Positions 1 through 10,401 of a stretch of 64,000 nt of DNA are shown one piece after another. Under the pieces are notes generated by a model. That model saw only the letters and a program-made list of their open reading frames with translations. It had not been told where the DNA came from and ran no database searches. The stretch comes from Pollenia angustigena. Lineage: Eukaryota; Arthropoda; Insecta; Diptera; Polleniidae. The stretch is from the NCBI GenBank assembly GCA_930367215.1, contig OV884060.1:206029253-206093252 (forward strand), read 5' to 3'. The translations under genes were made by a program, and so were the position numbers. Position 1 is the stretch's first letter; each line of letters begins with the position of its first letter.

Positions 1-46
1 TTTATTGCACAACGAAAACAAAGTGAAATGTGTTGGTAAGATTGTA

Positions 47-911
47 CACAGAAAAAATTATTGCCGAATTATTTTCAAACAAACGCTTGTTTGAAAATTT
101 TTTTAATTTCTATAAATTTTTTTACTGATTCAATCAATGTTTTTGTTTTATTTTTATTTAACCAACAAAAATGTGGACAACTCTTCAAAAATATAATAAA
201 CGCGTTGTTGGTGTCAAGTTTTCATAATTTTGTATGAAATATTTAACGCTCTTTAATGTTGACGTCTTTTTGCATTTTTTTATTTGATCGAAAGCAACAC
301 TTCTTTATGTGAAATATAAGAACAACAACAAAAAACACACACAGTCTATTTTTGGACGCTTTAAAAAAGTGCAACTATAAGAAAAACAAAAGCAGAAGCA
401 ACATTAAAAGAATCAAAATCCCGTATTCAATTTTTTAAAACTGTTTGGTTAAATACATCAAATACAAAAATGGAATGATGACGAAAAACATATCGAGTCG
501 GTCTGCCGCCGTTTTTGGTTACATCTTCTTCATTAGCAAAGGAAAGAATACAGCGATAGTGAGTGATGAAGAAAAACATTGTGTGTATAAATAAGTCTTC
601 GTTCAAAAAAAAAATGTGTCTCGAAGCCAGCCGGCGGCTCTGCTCTGCCGTCATCTTCTCATACAGTGCTTACTTGTGTGCGCGTCATTGCTTGCGCAAA
701 AACTTTTATTTTTTGATTTTGAAAATTCAGTAAACATTTTGTTTGATTCAGTTAAATTATTTGTTTGAAAAAATCAGTGTTTTTTTTTCAATAAACAATA
801 TGCAAATAAATTGTTTGAATATGCAAATTTGTTTGTAGGACCGATTTCAGACAAAAAATTTTTTGATTCTACAAATTTTTGGTTTGAATTGGAAAAATAA
901 CTTTTTCTGTG
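47..911. mobile_element. TIR transposon without coding capacity, CACAGAAAAA family, complete copy
   Basis: The left end reads CACAGAAAAAATTATT and the right end reads AACTTTTTCTGTG, an imperfect terminal inverted repeat. A TA dinucleotide sits on each side (45-46 and 912-913), as for Tc1/mariner-type insertion. The interior is the reverse-orientation counterpart of 4893-5911. No transposase frame was found, so it would depend on an element elsewhere. Assignment to Tc1/mariner is inferred from the TA only. Confidence 0.7.
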
Positions 912-1014
912 TACAAGGCGGTTTTTGTTATTTCTATAGGTTATGTAGGACAATATGGAAATAATATGGCGAATATCATTTACAATAATATTGCAAGTGT
1001 ATGGGCCGCTTTAT

Positions 1015-1257
1015 GCAGATTTTTACATTTCACTACTGTCAGCCGAAGTTGACTTCTATTGTGCGTACGTTTGTGACCACACGTTTATAACTCTTATTAT
1101 GAAAACTTAAACTCGATGAAATCCATCTTTTGTACTAAACATAGAGCTACCCAAATGCTATCGAATCGCAAAACAAATGCTAGGAAAAGTATTGTTTTCT
1201 ATATTATCTGTACATCAAAAGCGTACGAACGTACGTTCGTGACCCCAGGAAATGCTC
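1015..1257. mobile_element. Right part of the GGGCATTTCC element, cut by the duplication edge
   Basis: This is the right 240 bp of the element that is complete at 14106-14820 in copy 2. The copy 1 block begins inside it, so one duplication breakpoint lies in transposon DNA. The sequence to its left (about 940-1010) instead resembles 42400-42470. Confidence 0.6.
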
Positions 1258-1408
1258 ATATTTGAAAAAGTCAAATTTGGGGCAACTTTAATATCAATAT
1301 GAACATTTAGGGAAGAAATGGGTGCGCTACGAAAGTGGGCGCGGCACATCGCTTATCAATCAAATAACCCAGTTTGTATCTAGAATCCTAAATTTTTGTA
1401 TCAATATA

Positions 1409-2681
1409 CACGCAAAGAAAAAACATGGTTGTGGTAAACATATTCTAAGAGCAACATATTATGATAAGAATTATGATTGTAGTCACCATATTAAGATTAT
1501 TATTGAATCATATTATGACTAAATATACTCGTATTATTACATCATAATATTTTTCCCCTAATCATATTATTATTCTGTTAATCATACTAAGTTAAGAAGT
1601 AATCAAATTATTGTCATGTTAATCATAATAAGCTAAGAAGTAATCATATTATCATCATGTTAATCATAATAAATTTAGAAGCAATCAAATTATGATACAG
1701 CACCTTTTATAGCTGTCATAAAAATACAAAATAAATTTAAATATTTTTGAATAGATTTTTTATTTTGTGGCTTTTTACAATTTTTCTTAATGTTTATCAA
1801 ATAGCGGAGTTCAATATAAGGCTTGCAAAAGAGCAAATGAAAAATCTGTGGTTTTCATGGGCAACCGCGTGTGTCCATTTTTTCGATTTTAAGATGTTGA
1901 TGCCATATTGCCTAATTTTGAACGCTCTTTACATTTTTTTGAAAAAAGATGGATCAATTCCGATTTTTTAACGTAATGACAAAGTTTAAAATGTGCAATA
2001 CCTAGCCCATAGTTTGATCTAGAATGGTTTTTCGGTTTCCCTGAACAATTTATTTTAAAATATACGCGGTTGCCCATAAAAACCACAGAAATATCGTAGC
2101 ACTTTTATAAAATATAACTAAATCTCTGTGTGTTTTGTTGTTGGATTTTACAAAAAAACTATGATATTTTGCATTTGCACTATTACATCACTAATACTTG
2201 AATGAACACCGCTAATATTTTAATTTTTTAATTTCTTTAAACTTATTTTTTTATGGAATTTTATCTTTTAATTGTTTAACCGCTCACAAATTAAAAAAAC
2301 GACACAACTTCTTCAAAATTATTTTACAAATGGCGCTAACATAATATGATTAGAGTAAAAATAGTTTGATTGCATCTTAAGCATAATATGATAAATCTAT
2401 AGAAAGTTATCATGTTATAGCTATTAAATATCATGATATGGTTGTGAGAAATTTAATATGTTTAGAAAGTTATCATAATTAAGTTGTTAGAAAAATAATT
2501 ATTTTTCGGTCAACAATACTCAAATTCATAATTGCGATAAACATTGATATGTTTACAGTAACTATAATATTGTTGATATTAAATAAAAATAACAATTATT
2601 TGTGTACGACAACAATATATTGTTACATTAAACAAAGTGTTGTTGCCGTAACCATGCCCAACCATATTTTTTCTCTGCGTG
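1409..2681. mobile_element. TIR element with CACGCAAAG/CTCTGCGTG ends (copy 1)
   Basis: The ends read CACGCAAAGAAAAAACATGG and, inverted, CACGCAGAGAAAAAATATGG, each flanked by TA. The interior has many short AATCATATTAT/ATCATAATAAG units. It is duplicated at 14972-16285, where one 40-odd-bp internal unit is gained. The terminus resembles the CACAGAAAAAA family. The short frames inside look like chance openings in AT-rich DNA. Confidence 0.6.
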
Positions 2682-3490
2682 TAAATATTTTGGACAAAAA
2701 TAGGTGGACTACCAATAGTGGGCGTGGCACTTCCTAAGTGATGTAAACCTGTGAACTAGAGCCACAAAATTTCATACTAGTAACTTTAATATAAAGATAA
2801 ATGTTTAACGCAAAAATGGACGAATCACCAATTGTGGGCGTGGCCCCTCCTGCAGAAAGTAAATGACAAAATTCTTATATCTTTGAAACTATAAGAGCTA
2901 CAGTCTGCAAGAGTTGGCAACACATGACGTGTGATCTCCTTAATGAATTAAATTCTAAAATTCATATATCAGGACAAGAACCATCGATATTAATATAAAT
3001 ATTTGTGAGGACAAATGGGTAGAATGCCAATATTGTTCTTCATATAAGAGCAACTTTGACGTCCAGACAATAGGAAAAATAAAAAAAAAAAAATCCATGA
3101 GTTTCTATTTATATAAATATATTTTATTGCGATGTTGGTGGCGAAGTACACCGCGTATAAGTTAATATTTAATAAAAGCCACGTGAGTGCACGCACAGAA
3201 AAAACATTTTTCAATATTACATATTATGGTTAATTTTACCATATTATTGTCACCGGCAACCATATTATGGTTAATTTAGTCCTCCGTTACGAAGCCACCA
3301 CCAAATTATGGTTTTGAAATGGATCGATCGAATTGTTACCAATTTCGAGGCCAAAAATAGATCAAATTTTATTCCAGCTAAATATACCTGTATATAAACC
3401 CTTATTTCAATTTACTTAATTGTTTGAATACTTCCTCTTCCTTTTCTTTGTGTTTTTTTTTTTTTTTTTTGATTATAAAATTTTACTTAC

Positions 3491-3623
3491 AAAATAATTT
3501 CACTTTTTTATCAATGATTTCCTCCACCAAAATCCAAATAACATAAATAGTGCAAACGATATAGACCAGGATATTAGCGATGCCAAACATGACACCCAGT
3601 GTAGAACGACTCCAGCATTTCAT
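3491..3623 (-). CDS. First exon of a four-helix membrane protein gene, rest outside window
   Basis: On the minus strand an ATG at 3621-3623 opens 44 codons plus one base, ending at a GTAAGTAAAA donor (first intron base at 3490). The product starts MKCWSRSTLGVMFG and continues into one long hydrophobic helix. It is the duplicate of gene A exon 1 (17101-17233), with one visible amino-acid change (Met here, Ile there, residue 12). No matching exons 2-4 occur between 1 and 3490, so they lie beyond the left edge or are lost. Functional status is unknown. Confidence 0.6.
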
Positions 3624-3896
3624 TTTTTCGAAGTTTAAGAATTTTTTGAAATTTTTTTTTTTTTTTAAATAAAATTGAAGTTATTTAAGAAAAATTAAAC
3701 CTCTGACTTAAACTTAATATTCGAAGCAACTAAAATTTGCTGAAACTCATTATCTAAACAAAAATTTTATGAAACTTATATTTTTTTTGGAGTCTTAATT
3801 TCATACTCAATATTTTTTTGTTTAAACTGAGAATAAAATAAAAAAACAAAATTAAATGTGCGTAAAGATAAATTTCGAATTTAATTAGCAGACACG

Positions 3897-3915
3897 CACA
3901 CACACACACACACAC
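3897..3915. repeat. (CA)n microsatellite, 9.5 units
   Basis: A CA run of 19 nt. The duplicate at 17505-17527 has 23 nt, so it has changed by two units since the duplication. Confidence 0.9.
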
Positions 3916-4227
3916 TACATTTTGCAGTTAACAGAGCAAAGTTAACATTTTAACAGTCATAGCAACATTTTGTTGAAAGAGTTTTTAATGCAAAATTAAA
4001 AGTTCAATTTTAAAAATAGTTTCAGAATTTTTTTTTAGATTAAAAAGTTAATTCCTTTTGAATGTTTTTATAGAAAATGGGTTCACAGTTTGTTTTTAAT
4101 ATATAGAAATTCTGTTCTAGGAGAATCAAGTTTTGGCAAACTGATACCCCAAAAAAATTTTATAATGGTTTTTATCTGGGCAAATAGTAATGGATATTAA
4201 AAAAGTGCTTCAGATAGCTTCGGTAAA

Positions 4228-4287
4228 ATAATCAGCCTCATTCCGGTTGTCGATGACGACAACGAAAACCGGAATGAGGCTGATTAT
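4228..4287. other. Perfect 21-bp stem hairpin (copy 1)
   Basis: The arms 4228-4248 (ATAATCAGCCTCATTCCGGT plus one T) and 4267-4287 are exact reverse complements, separated by 18 nt that contains a smaller GTTGTC/GACAAC inverted repeat. The whole 60 bp is unchanged at 17840-17899. No function can be assigned; a small-RNA precursor or a minute fold-back element are options. Confidence 0.75.
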
Positions 4288-4302
4288 CAAAATTAGAAAA
4301 AA

Positions 4303-4500
4303 GAACAAGAAAGAGTGCTCCATTCGGCTATGCCAAATCTTAAATACCCTTCACCATGGTACGATAACTACAGAACAATTTTTTTGTGGTTGATTTTTAA
4401 GTATCTTATCGTCCAACGATTTTAATGAAACATATATCGTTTTAAAGGAATTTGTGTGTAGATATGCACAATATACTTTTTTTCTAAATTTTTTGAATTA
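4303..4500 (-). mobile_element. Decayed Helentron-like end
   Basis: AACAAGAAAGAGTGC, then CATTCGGCTATGCC and TAAATACCCTTCACC match the palindrome-bearing end of the dispersed family complete at 38426-39312. Here the palindrome is mutated. A matching stretch is in copy 2 at about 17920-18120. Confidence 0.45.
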
Positions 4501-4892
4501 AAGTGTTTAACAAGCGTTTTAATTTATCTTACAGACATACGTACAAAGATGGGTGAATAGTGTATTTTGCCGTTCGCTTAAAATGTGTACGTTTTTGTTG
4601 TATAACGCACAGGTTTTCTCGAAAGTATATGTATGTCGAGTGGTCGAATTTCGGCCACCGGGCGATCCTAGTAAATGTAAAAGGCTCAGCTCGTAATAAA
4701 AACCTAAAAGCAGGTGAAAAAGATATTAAAAAAAAGAAATCGCTACAAGACGACTCTTTTTAGAACATTTTAGTAGACATTTTGTTGAATTTTTAGGTTA
4801 AAGGCACGTGTTACGATAGACTTATTCAAAGCGAATTAACTACAACAATCCAAGACCAACAGAAACAAAATTTTTCTTTGTATTGTGCACTG

Positions 4893-5911
4893 CACAGAAA
4901 AAATTATTTTTCCAATTCAAACAAAAAATTTGTAGAATCAAACAATTTTTTGTCTGAAATCGGTCCTATAAACAAATTCGCATATTCAAACAATTTATTT
5001 GCATTTTGTTTATTGAAAAAAAAACACTGATTTTTTCAAACAAATAATTTAACTGAATCAAACAAAAAGTTTACTGAAATTCATATACAAAATTTCAAAA
5101 TCAAAAAAAAAACAGGTTTTTGCACAAGCAATAATGCGCACACAAGCAGGCACTTTATTAGAAGATGTTGGCAGAGAGAGCAGAGCGGCCGGCTGGCTTT
5201 GAGACACATTTTTTTGTTGGAATAATTTTTGAACGAAGTCTTTTTTTATACACACAATGTTTTTCGTCATCACTCACTGTTGCTGTATCCTTTCCTTTGC
5301 TAATGAAGGAGAAATGTAACCCAAAAACGGCGACAGACCGACTCGATATGTTTTTCGTCATCATTATATTTTTGTATTTGATGTCTTTAAGCAAACAGTT
5401 TAAAAAAATTGAATACGGGATTTTGTTTTTTTTTTAACCAACTTTGAAACCAACCAAAAATTTATTTTGTTTCTTATAATGTTGTTGTTGTTTGTGTTGT
5501 TTAAAAAGAGTGAAACGTTTTTTACCTGTTATTTTTTTTTTTTTACTTCAAACCTCTTCATCTTTCTTACTGTTGTACTTTTTTAAAGTGCCCACAAATA
5601 TACAAATATAGACTGTATGTGTTTTTTGTTGTAGTTCTTATATTTCACATAAGGAAGTGTTGCTTACGATCACATAAAAAAAATGCAAAAAGACGACAAC
5701 ATTAAAAAGCGTTAAATATTTCATACAAAATTATGAAAACTTGAAACCAATAACGCGTTTATTATATTTTTGAATGGTTGTCAACATTTTTGTTGGTTAA
5801 ATAAAAATCAAACAAAAATTTTAATTGAATCAGTAAAAAAATTTGTAGAAATTAAAAAAATTTTCAAACAAGCGTTTGTTTGAAAATAATTCGGCAATAA
5901 TTTTTTCTGTG
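4893..5911. mobile_element. CACAGAAAAA-family TIR transposon, insertion specific to copy 1
   Basis: The ends CACAGAAAAAATTATT and AATAATTTTTTCTGTG form a 16-bp perfect terminal inverted repeat. The element is flanked by TG on both sides (4891-4892, 5912-5913). Copy 2 has the empty site with a single TG at 18508-18509, so the insertion is later than the duplication, or was precisely lost from copy 2. The interior is homologous to 47-911 in opposite orientation. No transposase was found. Confidence 0.85.
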
Positions 5912-6464
5912 TGTTAGTGCTTACGGTTCACAGTGTCTAATCATTCCTAGCAAAATTAACAAATAAAAAAAAAAAATGGTTCGAACTGTCAAAATCAGAT
6001 GGCGTTTCGACACCACCTGTACTTGAATTCGCCTTGGACTTATTCTTATAAAATTTTTGCTTGTAAAATAAATTATTTTATGCAGAGAATACCATAACAG
6101 TACGTTTACATTTGACAGTACTGGCAAGACAGTAAGAAAATACATATTAGTTTCCAAAAACACTACTAACTGTCTTCGTGACGTAGGCGTCCAGACAGTA
6201 GTTAAGACAGTTCACTTTTAAAAATAAGTCAAACGTGAATGTTGCTGTTCAAGTCCAGCTAAACGTGTTTAACATGAACTAAACAAACTTAAAAACAGCT
6301 CAAAATAACTATATTGTGTTAACAATCATAACACTAAACTAAAATATAAAAAATCAAAGCAAAATATGTTTAACTTTTTTTTACACTTTGATTTTTTCCC
6401 CTTTTGCTAATGTCAAATCACTGTCCAATTTTACTGTCTGCAAAATTTGCTAGACAGTAGACAA

Positions 6465-7231
6465 CCCAACAGACCAAAACAGAGAAAAATTTAAATTGAA
6501 TTGTAGAACAAGCTTATCATAAGAGATTTTCTACAACATGACAACAAATATGATTGCAAATGACTTATTCTCGCTCAAGGCCTATTGAAAAGGTCTGCGC
6601 AAGAAGCCTGATGATCATTGTTTTCGTTCTTTTGAGCTTTCAAAAGTTGTTTACATACCCGTTTTTTCCTTTTGTTTTGTATATGTGGTAGTAAGTTTTT
6701 GACAGCTTAAAAGAAAAAGTTTTTTGTTTTTGTACAAGTAAGCAGACCTGGTAGATGGGCCTTGTTCTCGCCATAGTGTTGCAAGTGTTTTTGAGAATAA
6801 TGTCCCGTTATATGACGCGTGCCTTAATTTTGTATTATTAGTTAAAGTTTTCAGTCTTTGTGTTTGGTTCGAAGAGTGAAGTGTTTTAAATTGTTTTAAA
6901 CATTGCACAATTGTAAAAAAGTGATTAAATTTTATATAAGTAAAAAGCTTTTTGTAAATATGCCATATAAATTTAAACAGAATGCTCGTAAAGTATGTAA
7001 TCAATCTTATTAAAGCTTAGAAAAGTATTTTTCTGTAAGCTTGTTCTAATATTAGCCTTCTTAGCTTACATTATATTATATACAAGTAATATTATCGCAA
7101 GGGATCAGTTTTCATTATTAAATAATTGTTTATAAGCCTTTTATAATAGTAATCACAACACTTTTGTAAGCTTAAGGCTTATGCTAATAAACTTGCTACA
7201 AGTTATTTCTAAATCATTTTGGTTTGTTGGG
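6465..7231. mobile_element. CCCAACA TIR element, insertion specific to copy 1
   Basis: The ends CCCAACAGACCAAAA and CATTTTGGTTTGTTGGG are imperfect inverted repeats bounding 767 bp. Copy 2 lacks the block and reads straight through (GTAGACAAGACAGTTGG near 19021). An apparent AA on both sides may be a 2-bp target duplication. A short ATG frame at 6960-7013 starts MPYKFKQNARKVC but stops at once. The superfamily is not assigned. Confidence 0.75.
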
Positions 7232-8234
7232 AAGCCAGTTGGAAAAGTATGCATGTATTAGTGAAAAAGTTTGCATGTATTGCTACTGTCTTGCCAGTAC
7301 TGGCAAATGTAAACGCCAAGTAAACATCAACTATTTTTAAACGATTTTAACACATTTTAACATTAATATAAATATGTTTTGCACAGAGCTTTGTTTCTTC
7401 ACACCTTTGCCGCAGTGTTACCAGACATTTTACGAATAAACTGTAACTAATAATAATCTTTTAGCAATATTGGATGTTTCATAATGTTTCATAAGACTAG
7501 AAATCACACTACCAAATTTCGTGGGCCCCATATAATACCCACTTTAGGAATACACTTTAATAAGCCTAAAACCGATGATGTTTCAATTACCTGGTACACC
7601 CAAAGCCTCACTACATACTCCCCTAAGATATCCTAGAATTCGCAAAATTTCCCCCCAAGGTCTGACTTCAGAGCCTCAATAGAGTCTTCTTTTCAAATGC
7701 ACTGCAGTCATATTGAAGTATTTTTGACCTTTTAATATCAAAATCCTCAAAACAGACTCCTGAATCCGTGCCACTCATCTTTAAGTCAAAATTAGTCAAA
7801 ATAGCAAATCCCCCATATAATCTGCCCTGATCTGACCAGCACTACCTCAACGGTAATTCCACGCTATGAAACTTCCCAAAGCCAATAATATAGTGCCCAC
7901 ATAATCCTTAAGGCCAAGGCAATAGACACCAAGGCCATTCGATTTTATTAACAAATTCAATTTACGTTGTTTAATATATGATCTTTTATTGTTGATGCTT
8001 TTAAAAGAACGAAAACAGCTGTGTTTGGCTTGTAAACAATAACTAACACTTCCAGAATACAAATCAGCAAAAACAAAAAAACAGACAACCTCAAGAAAAC
8101 ATATTATTTAAACAAAATATTTTACAGATTTCTTAATGCGTTTCGCATAAAAACTTTTTCTTAATTCCTTTTTTGTTTATTTTTGTTGATCAAATTTAAA
8201 AAAAGATTTACGTTAGTTAATCTGGGTTCACACT

Positions 8235-8361
8235 CAGTGTTGCCAGTGAAATTTCGAGAAAGATACATTTTAGTTGCCAAAAAGATACACTTTTTCCCAA
8301 AAAGATACATTTTGCAAAACATTTGAAAATCTATTTATAACGGTTACCATTTATTAACATA
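8235..8361 (+). mobile_element. Possible hAT-type terminus (CAGTGTTGCC)
   Basis: Copy 1 similarity ends at 8234 and CAGTGTTGCCAGTG begins at once, a form typical of hAT termini. The following sequence repeats GATACA units. A related start (CAGGGTTACCG) is at 63884. No matching right end was identified. Confidence 0.35.
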
Positions 8362-8477
8362 CGGCTATTTTCACCAAGTTCGGTTATAATTAACCATCGG
8401 TTATAGCTGTCAAAACGTATTGGTAACCGGAACTTTAATTGAAAGTTAGTTTTAACCGAACTTGGTGAAAATGGCCG
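8362..8477. mobile_element. Fold-back MITE, 116 bp
   Basis: The arms CGGCTATTTTCACCAAGTT (left) and AACTTGGTGAAAATGGCCG (right) are inverted repeats with one mismatch over about 25 bp, flanked by TA (8360-8361 and 8478-8479). Confidence 0.75.
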
Positions 8478-8699
8478 TAAACTCTTTTATTTATTTTGTA
8501 ATGCATATTGTAAAGAAAATGATCAGGTATGTTTAATGTTTCGACTCGAATTGAAAATTACAATTTTTTGAATCCGCATAATTTATAAATTGGTGTTCTC
8601 CAATCCACATGTTTTCGTGTATTCGAAGTTTTTGTTCGAAAAAACTTAAGTTGAACTAAAGATCGCTGATTTGCTAACCGCAGCATGATAGCAAAGTCT

Positions 8700-9150
8700 T
8701 ATATTTATTAAAAATCGTGAAAGCTGTTAAGAATCACTGGAAAAAACGCTTCTATCGCGAATATGGCTAAAATTCGTGAAAAATTGCCAACTTTTAAACA
8801 AATACTAAAATTAATTTGAAATCGCTAAATGGGTTAAAAAACAAAATGTCGGAAAGTAACCAAAAAAAAAAAAAAATTCCAAAAAAGCGAAATTTCGCGA
8901 AAATTTTTAATATTTCGCCATAAAATTCATTTTAAGTCCCTGAACAATAAGGAATGGCAAAAATTCGTTAAAAATTACTAAATTATTATTATATTTATTA
9001 TTAATCGTTTAAGCTGTAAAGAATTAGAAAACTTGCAGGAACAAATCGCGTTTATCGCGAAATATTGCAAAATTTAAAACAAACTCAAAAACTAGTTTAA
9101 GATCGCTTAATCGATTAAAAAAACAACTTGTCGGAAAATAACATTCAAAA
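8700..9150. repeat. Two diverged tandem units of about 288 bp
   Basis: GAAATCGCTAAATGGG ... AATGTCGGAAAGTAAC near 8820-8865 recurs in diverged form near 9100-9145, and the AGCTGTTAAGAAT/AGCTGTAAAGAAT blocks upstream keep the same spacing. No coding potential was seen. The rest, to about 9440, is AT-rich sequence in which I see nothing more. Confidence 0.45.
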
Positions 9151-9439
9151 TGAGCTATAATTACATCAAAATCAATGAAAAAGTCGATTTTAGGTTAGTT
9201 AGGGCCTTTTGCGATTTAGGTAACGAAAATACCCGGAATTTTGTATGAATTTTTAAAAACAAAAATTCCGAAATTTTAATAAAAAAATTATTTTTTTTTC
9301 AAGAAAAAAAAAAATTATGTTTCTAAAACGACTGCGCATATAAGAAAAACGTTTTACCTTTCTTAAAGTAAATTTTATTGCGTAATTTCGGTTTTTTTTA
9401 GTTTTTCAATAAGCTAAAGCGTTTTTGAGTTGCGCGAGC

Positions 9440-10215
9440 ATATGTTAATCTATCTATACAATATATAATTTCTTAGTATGTCAGGATGTTTGCATGTATG
9501 TCCTATTCTTTCCGCAACTTTCTGAAGCCATCTGATGACATAGGAAGCTGAAATTTGGCACACTTGAAGTACTTTCTCTGCGGAAGATCGTAACGAAGCC
9601 ATATTTTCGGCTTTTCAACTAGTATAACTATAAAGATCTGATAGAAAAGATGTTTTTTTTTTATAATATGGGGAACTTTGGGCCCCACCCGGCACGGCTA
9701 GGCACCGTCGGATTGACCTGAAAAATTAGATCATGATTTCTTACACCACACCTCATATTTTAAGCAGCGCAAACAATTAAATTTAAAAAAAAAAAATTGC
9801 GACCAGTCTAGTATGTATTCTGTTTTTTGTTAAGCTTAAGAAAAGTTTTCAAAACAAGATATTTTCTGTATTTACGCTTTTTAACTTTAACTGATAAAGA
9901 CATTTTATATGGGGTGTTTTGATCAAGTGCTATATGTATGTTGTTTCTGTAACAGATATTTGAATTGTTGTAGGGTGGTTGCTCCATATTTGTATTTATA
10001 ATTTTTTTTTCTACAAAACAATATTTGCTGGATTTCAAAACCAATTTTCTTAGAAGTACTAGAACCAATTTAGCACTAAAATTGTTCTTTTCTTTTAAGT
10101 TGTTCGAAAGAGAGCGTGTTTTCAACAGACGTACAGACAGACGGACATGACTACTAAACCCAGACTATATTGAATACTTTTCACAACAACGAATAGTTGT
10201 GGCGGGTGTAAAATA
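9440..10215. repeat. Degraded dispersed repeat downstream of gene A
   Basis: The stretch ends with a GACAGACGGACATG motif and a TGTGGCGGGTGTAAAAT tail, matching the 5' side of the Helentron-like family. Its left part (GTATGTCCTATTC..., then CTGAAGCCATCTGATGACA) has no clear frame. The short minus-strand frames are not supported by any motif. Confidence 0.4.
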
Positions 10216-10284
10216 GAAATATTCACACTTAAAGTTTGGTTTAACGATTTTAATAAAGCTATTCATAATGTTTTTAAAATATTC

Positions 10285-10290
10285 TTTATT
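10285..10290 (-). terminator. Candidate poly(A) signal of gene A
   Basis: AATAAA on the minus strand, 112 bp beyond the gene A stop codon. It is the nearest canonical signal in a plain AT-rich 3' flank. Confidence 0.5.
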
Positions 10291-10401
10291 ATTTCTTGGC
10301 AAAATTATTTAAGAACCCAAAATCTTTATAAAATAAATTATTTAATTAAAGTAGTTGTATTATAGTTCATTTACATGGAAATTAAATACTTTTGTATTTG
10401 G

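Larger units (their letters stand above)
1015..8234. repeat. Segmental duplication copy 1 (partner 14578-20044)
   Basis: About 5.4 kb of this block aligns almost base for base with 14578-20044 in the same orientation. The differences are scattered substitutions, short length changes in repeats, and two large insertions present only here (4893-5911 and 6465-7231). It carries the first exon of a four-helix membrane protein gene at 3491-3623. The offset is about 13.56 kb at the left edge, as expected for a head-to-tail duplication of a unit that includes a whole gene; the remainder of this copy's gene would lie left of position 1. Confidence 0.93.

Noticed and set aside
1322..1522. 66-codon frame identical at 14885-15085
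   Set aside because: The identity is explained by the segmental duplication; the frame lies across a repeat core and an AT-rich transposon end with no motif.
1747..2086. Overlapping frames on both strands repeated at 15351-15690
   Set aside because: They lie in the duplicated non-coding element; the two copies differ by a stop-changing substitution, which is unexpected under coding constraint.
6651..7004. 117-codon minus-strand frame
   Set aside because: It sits inside the CCCAACA insertion, with Lys/Thr/Phe-rich composition typical of AT-rich chance frames and no domain.
7847..8062. 71-codon frame conserved at 19654-19869
   Set aside because: Conservation follows from the recent duplication; no splice or family signal.
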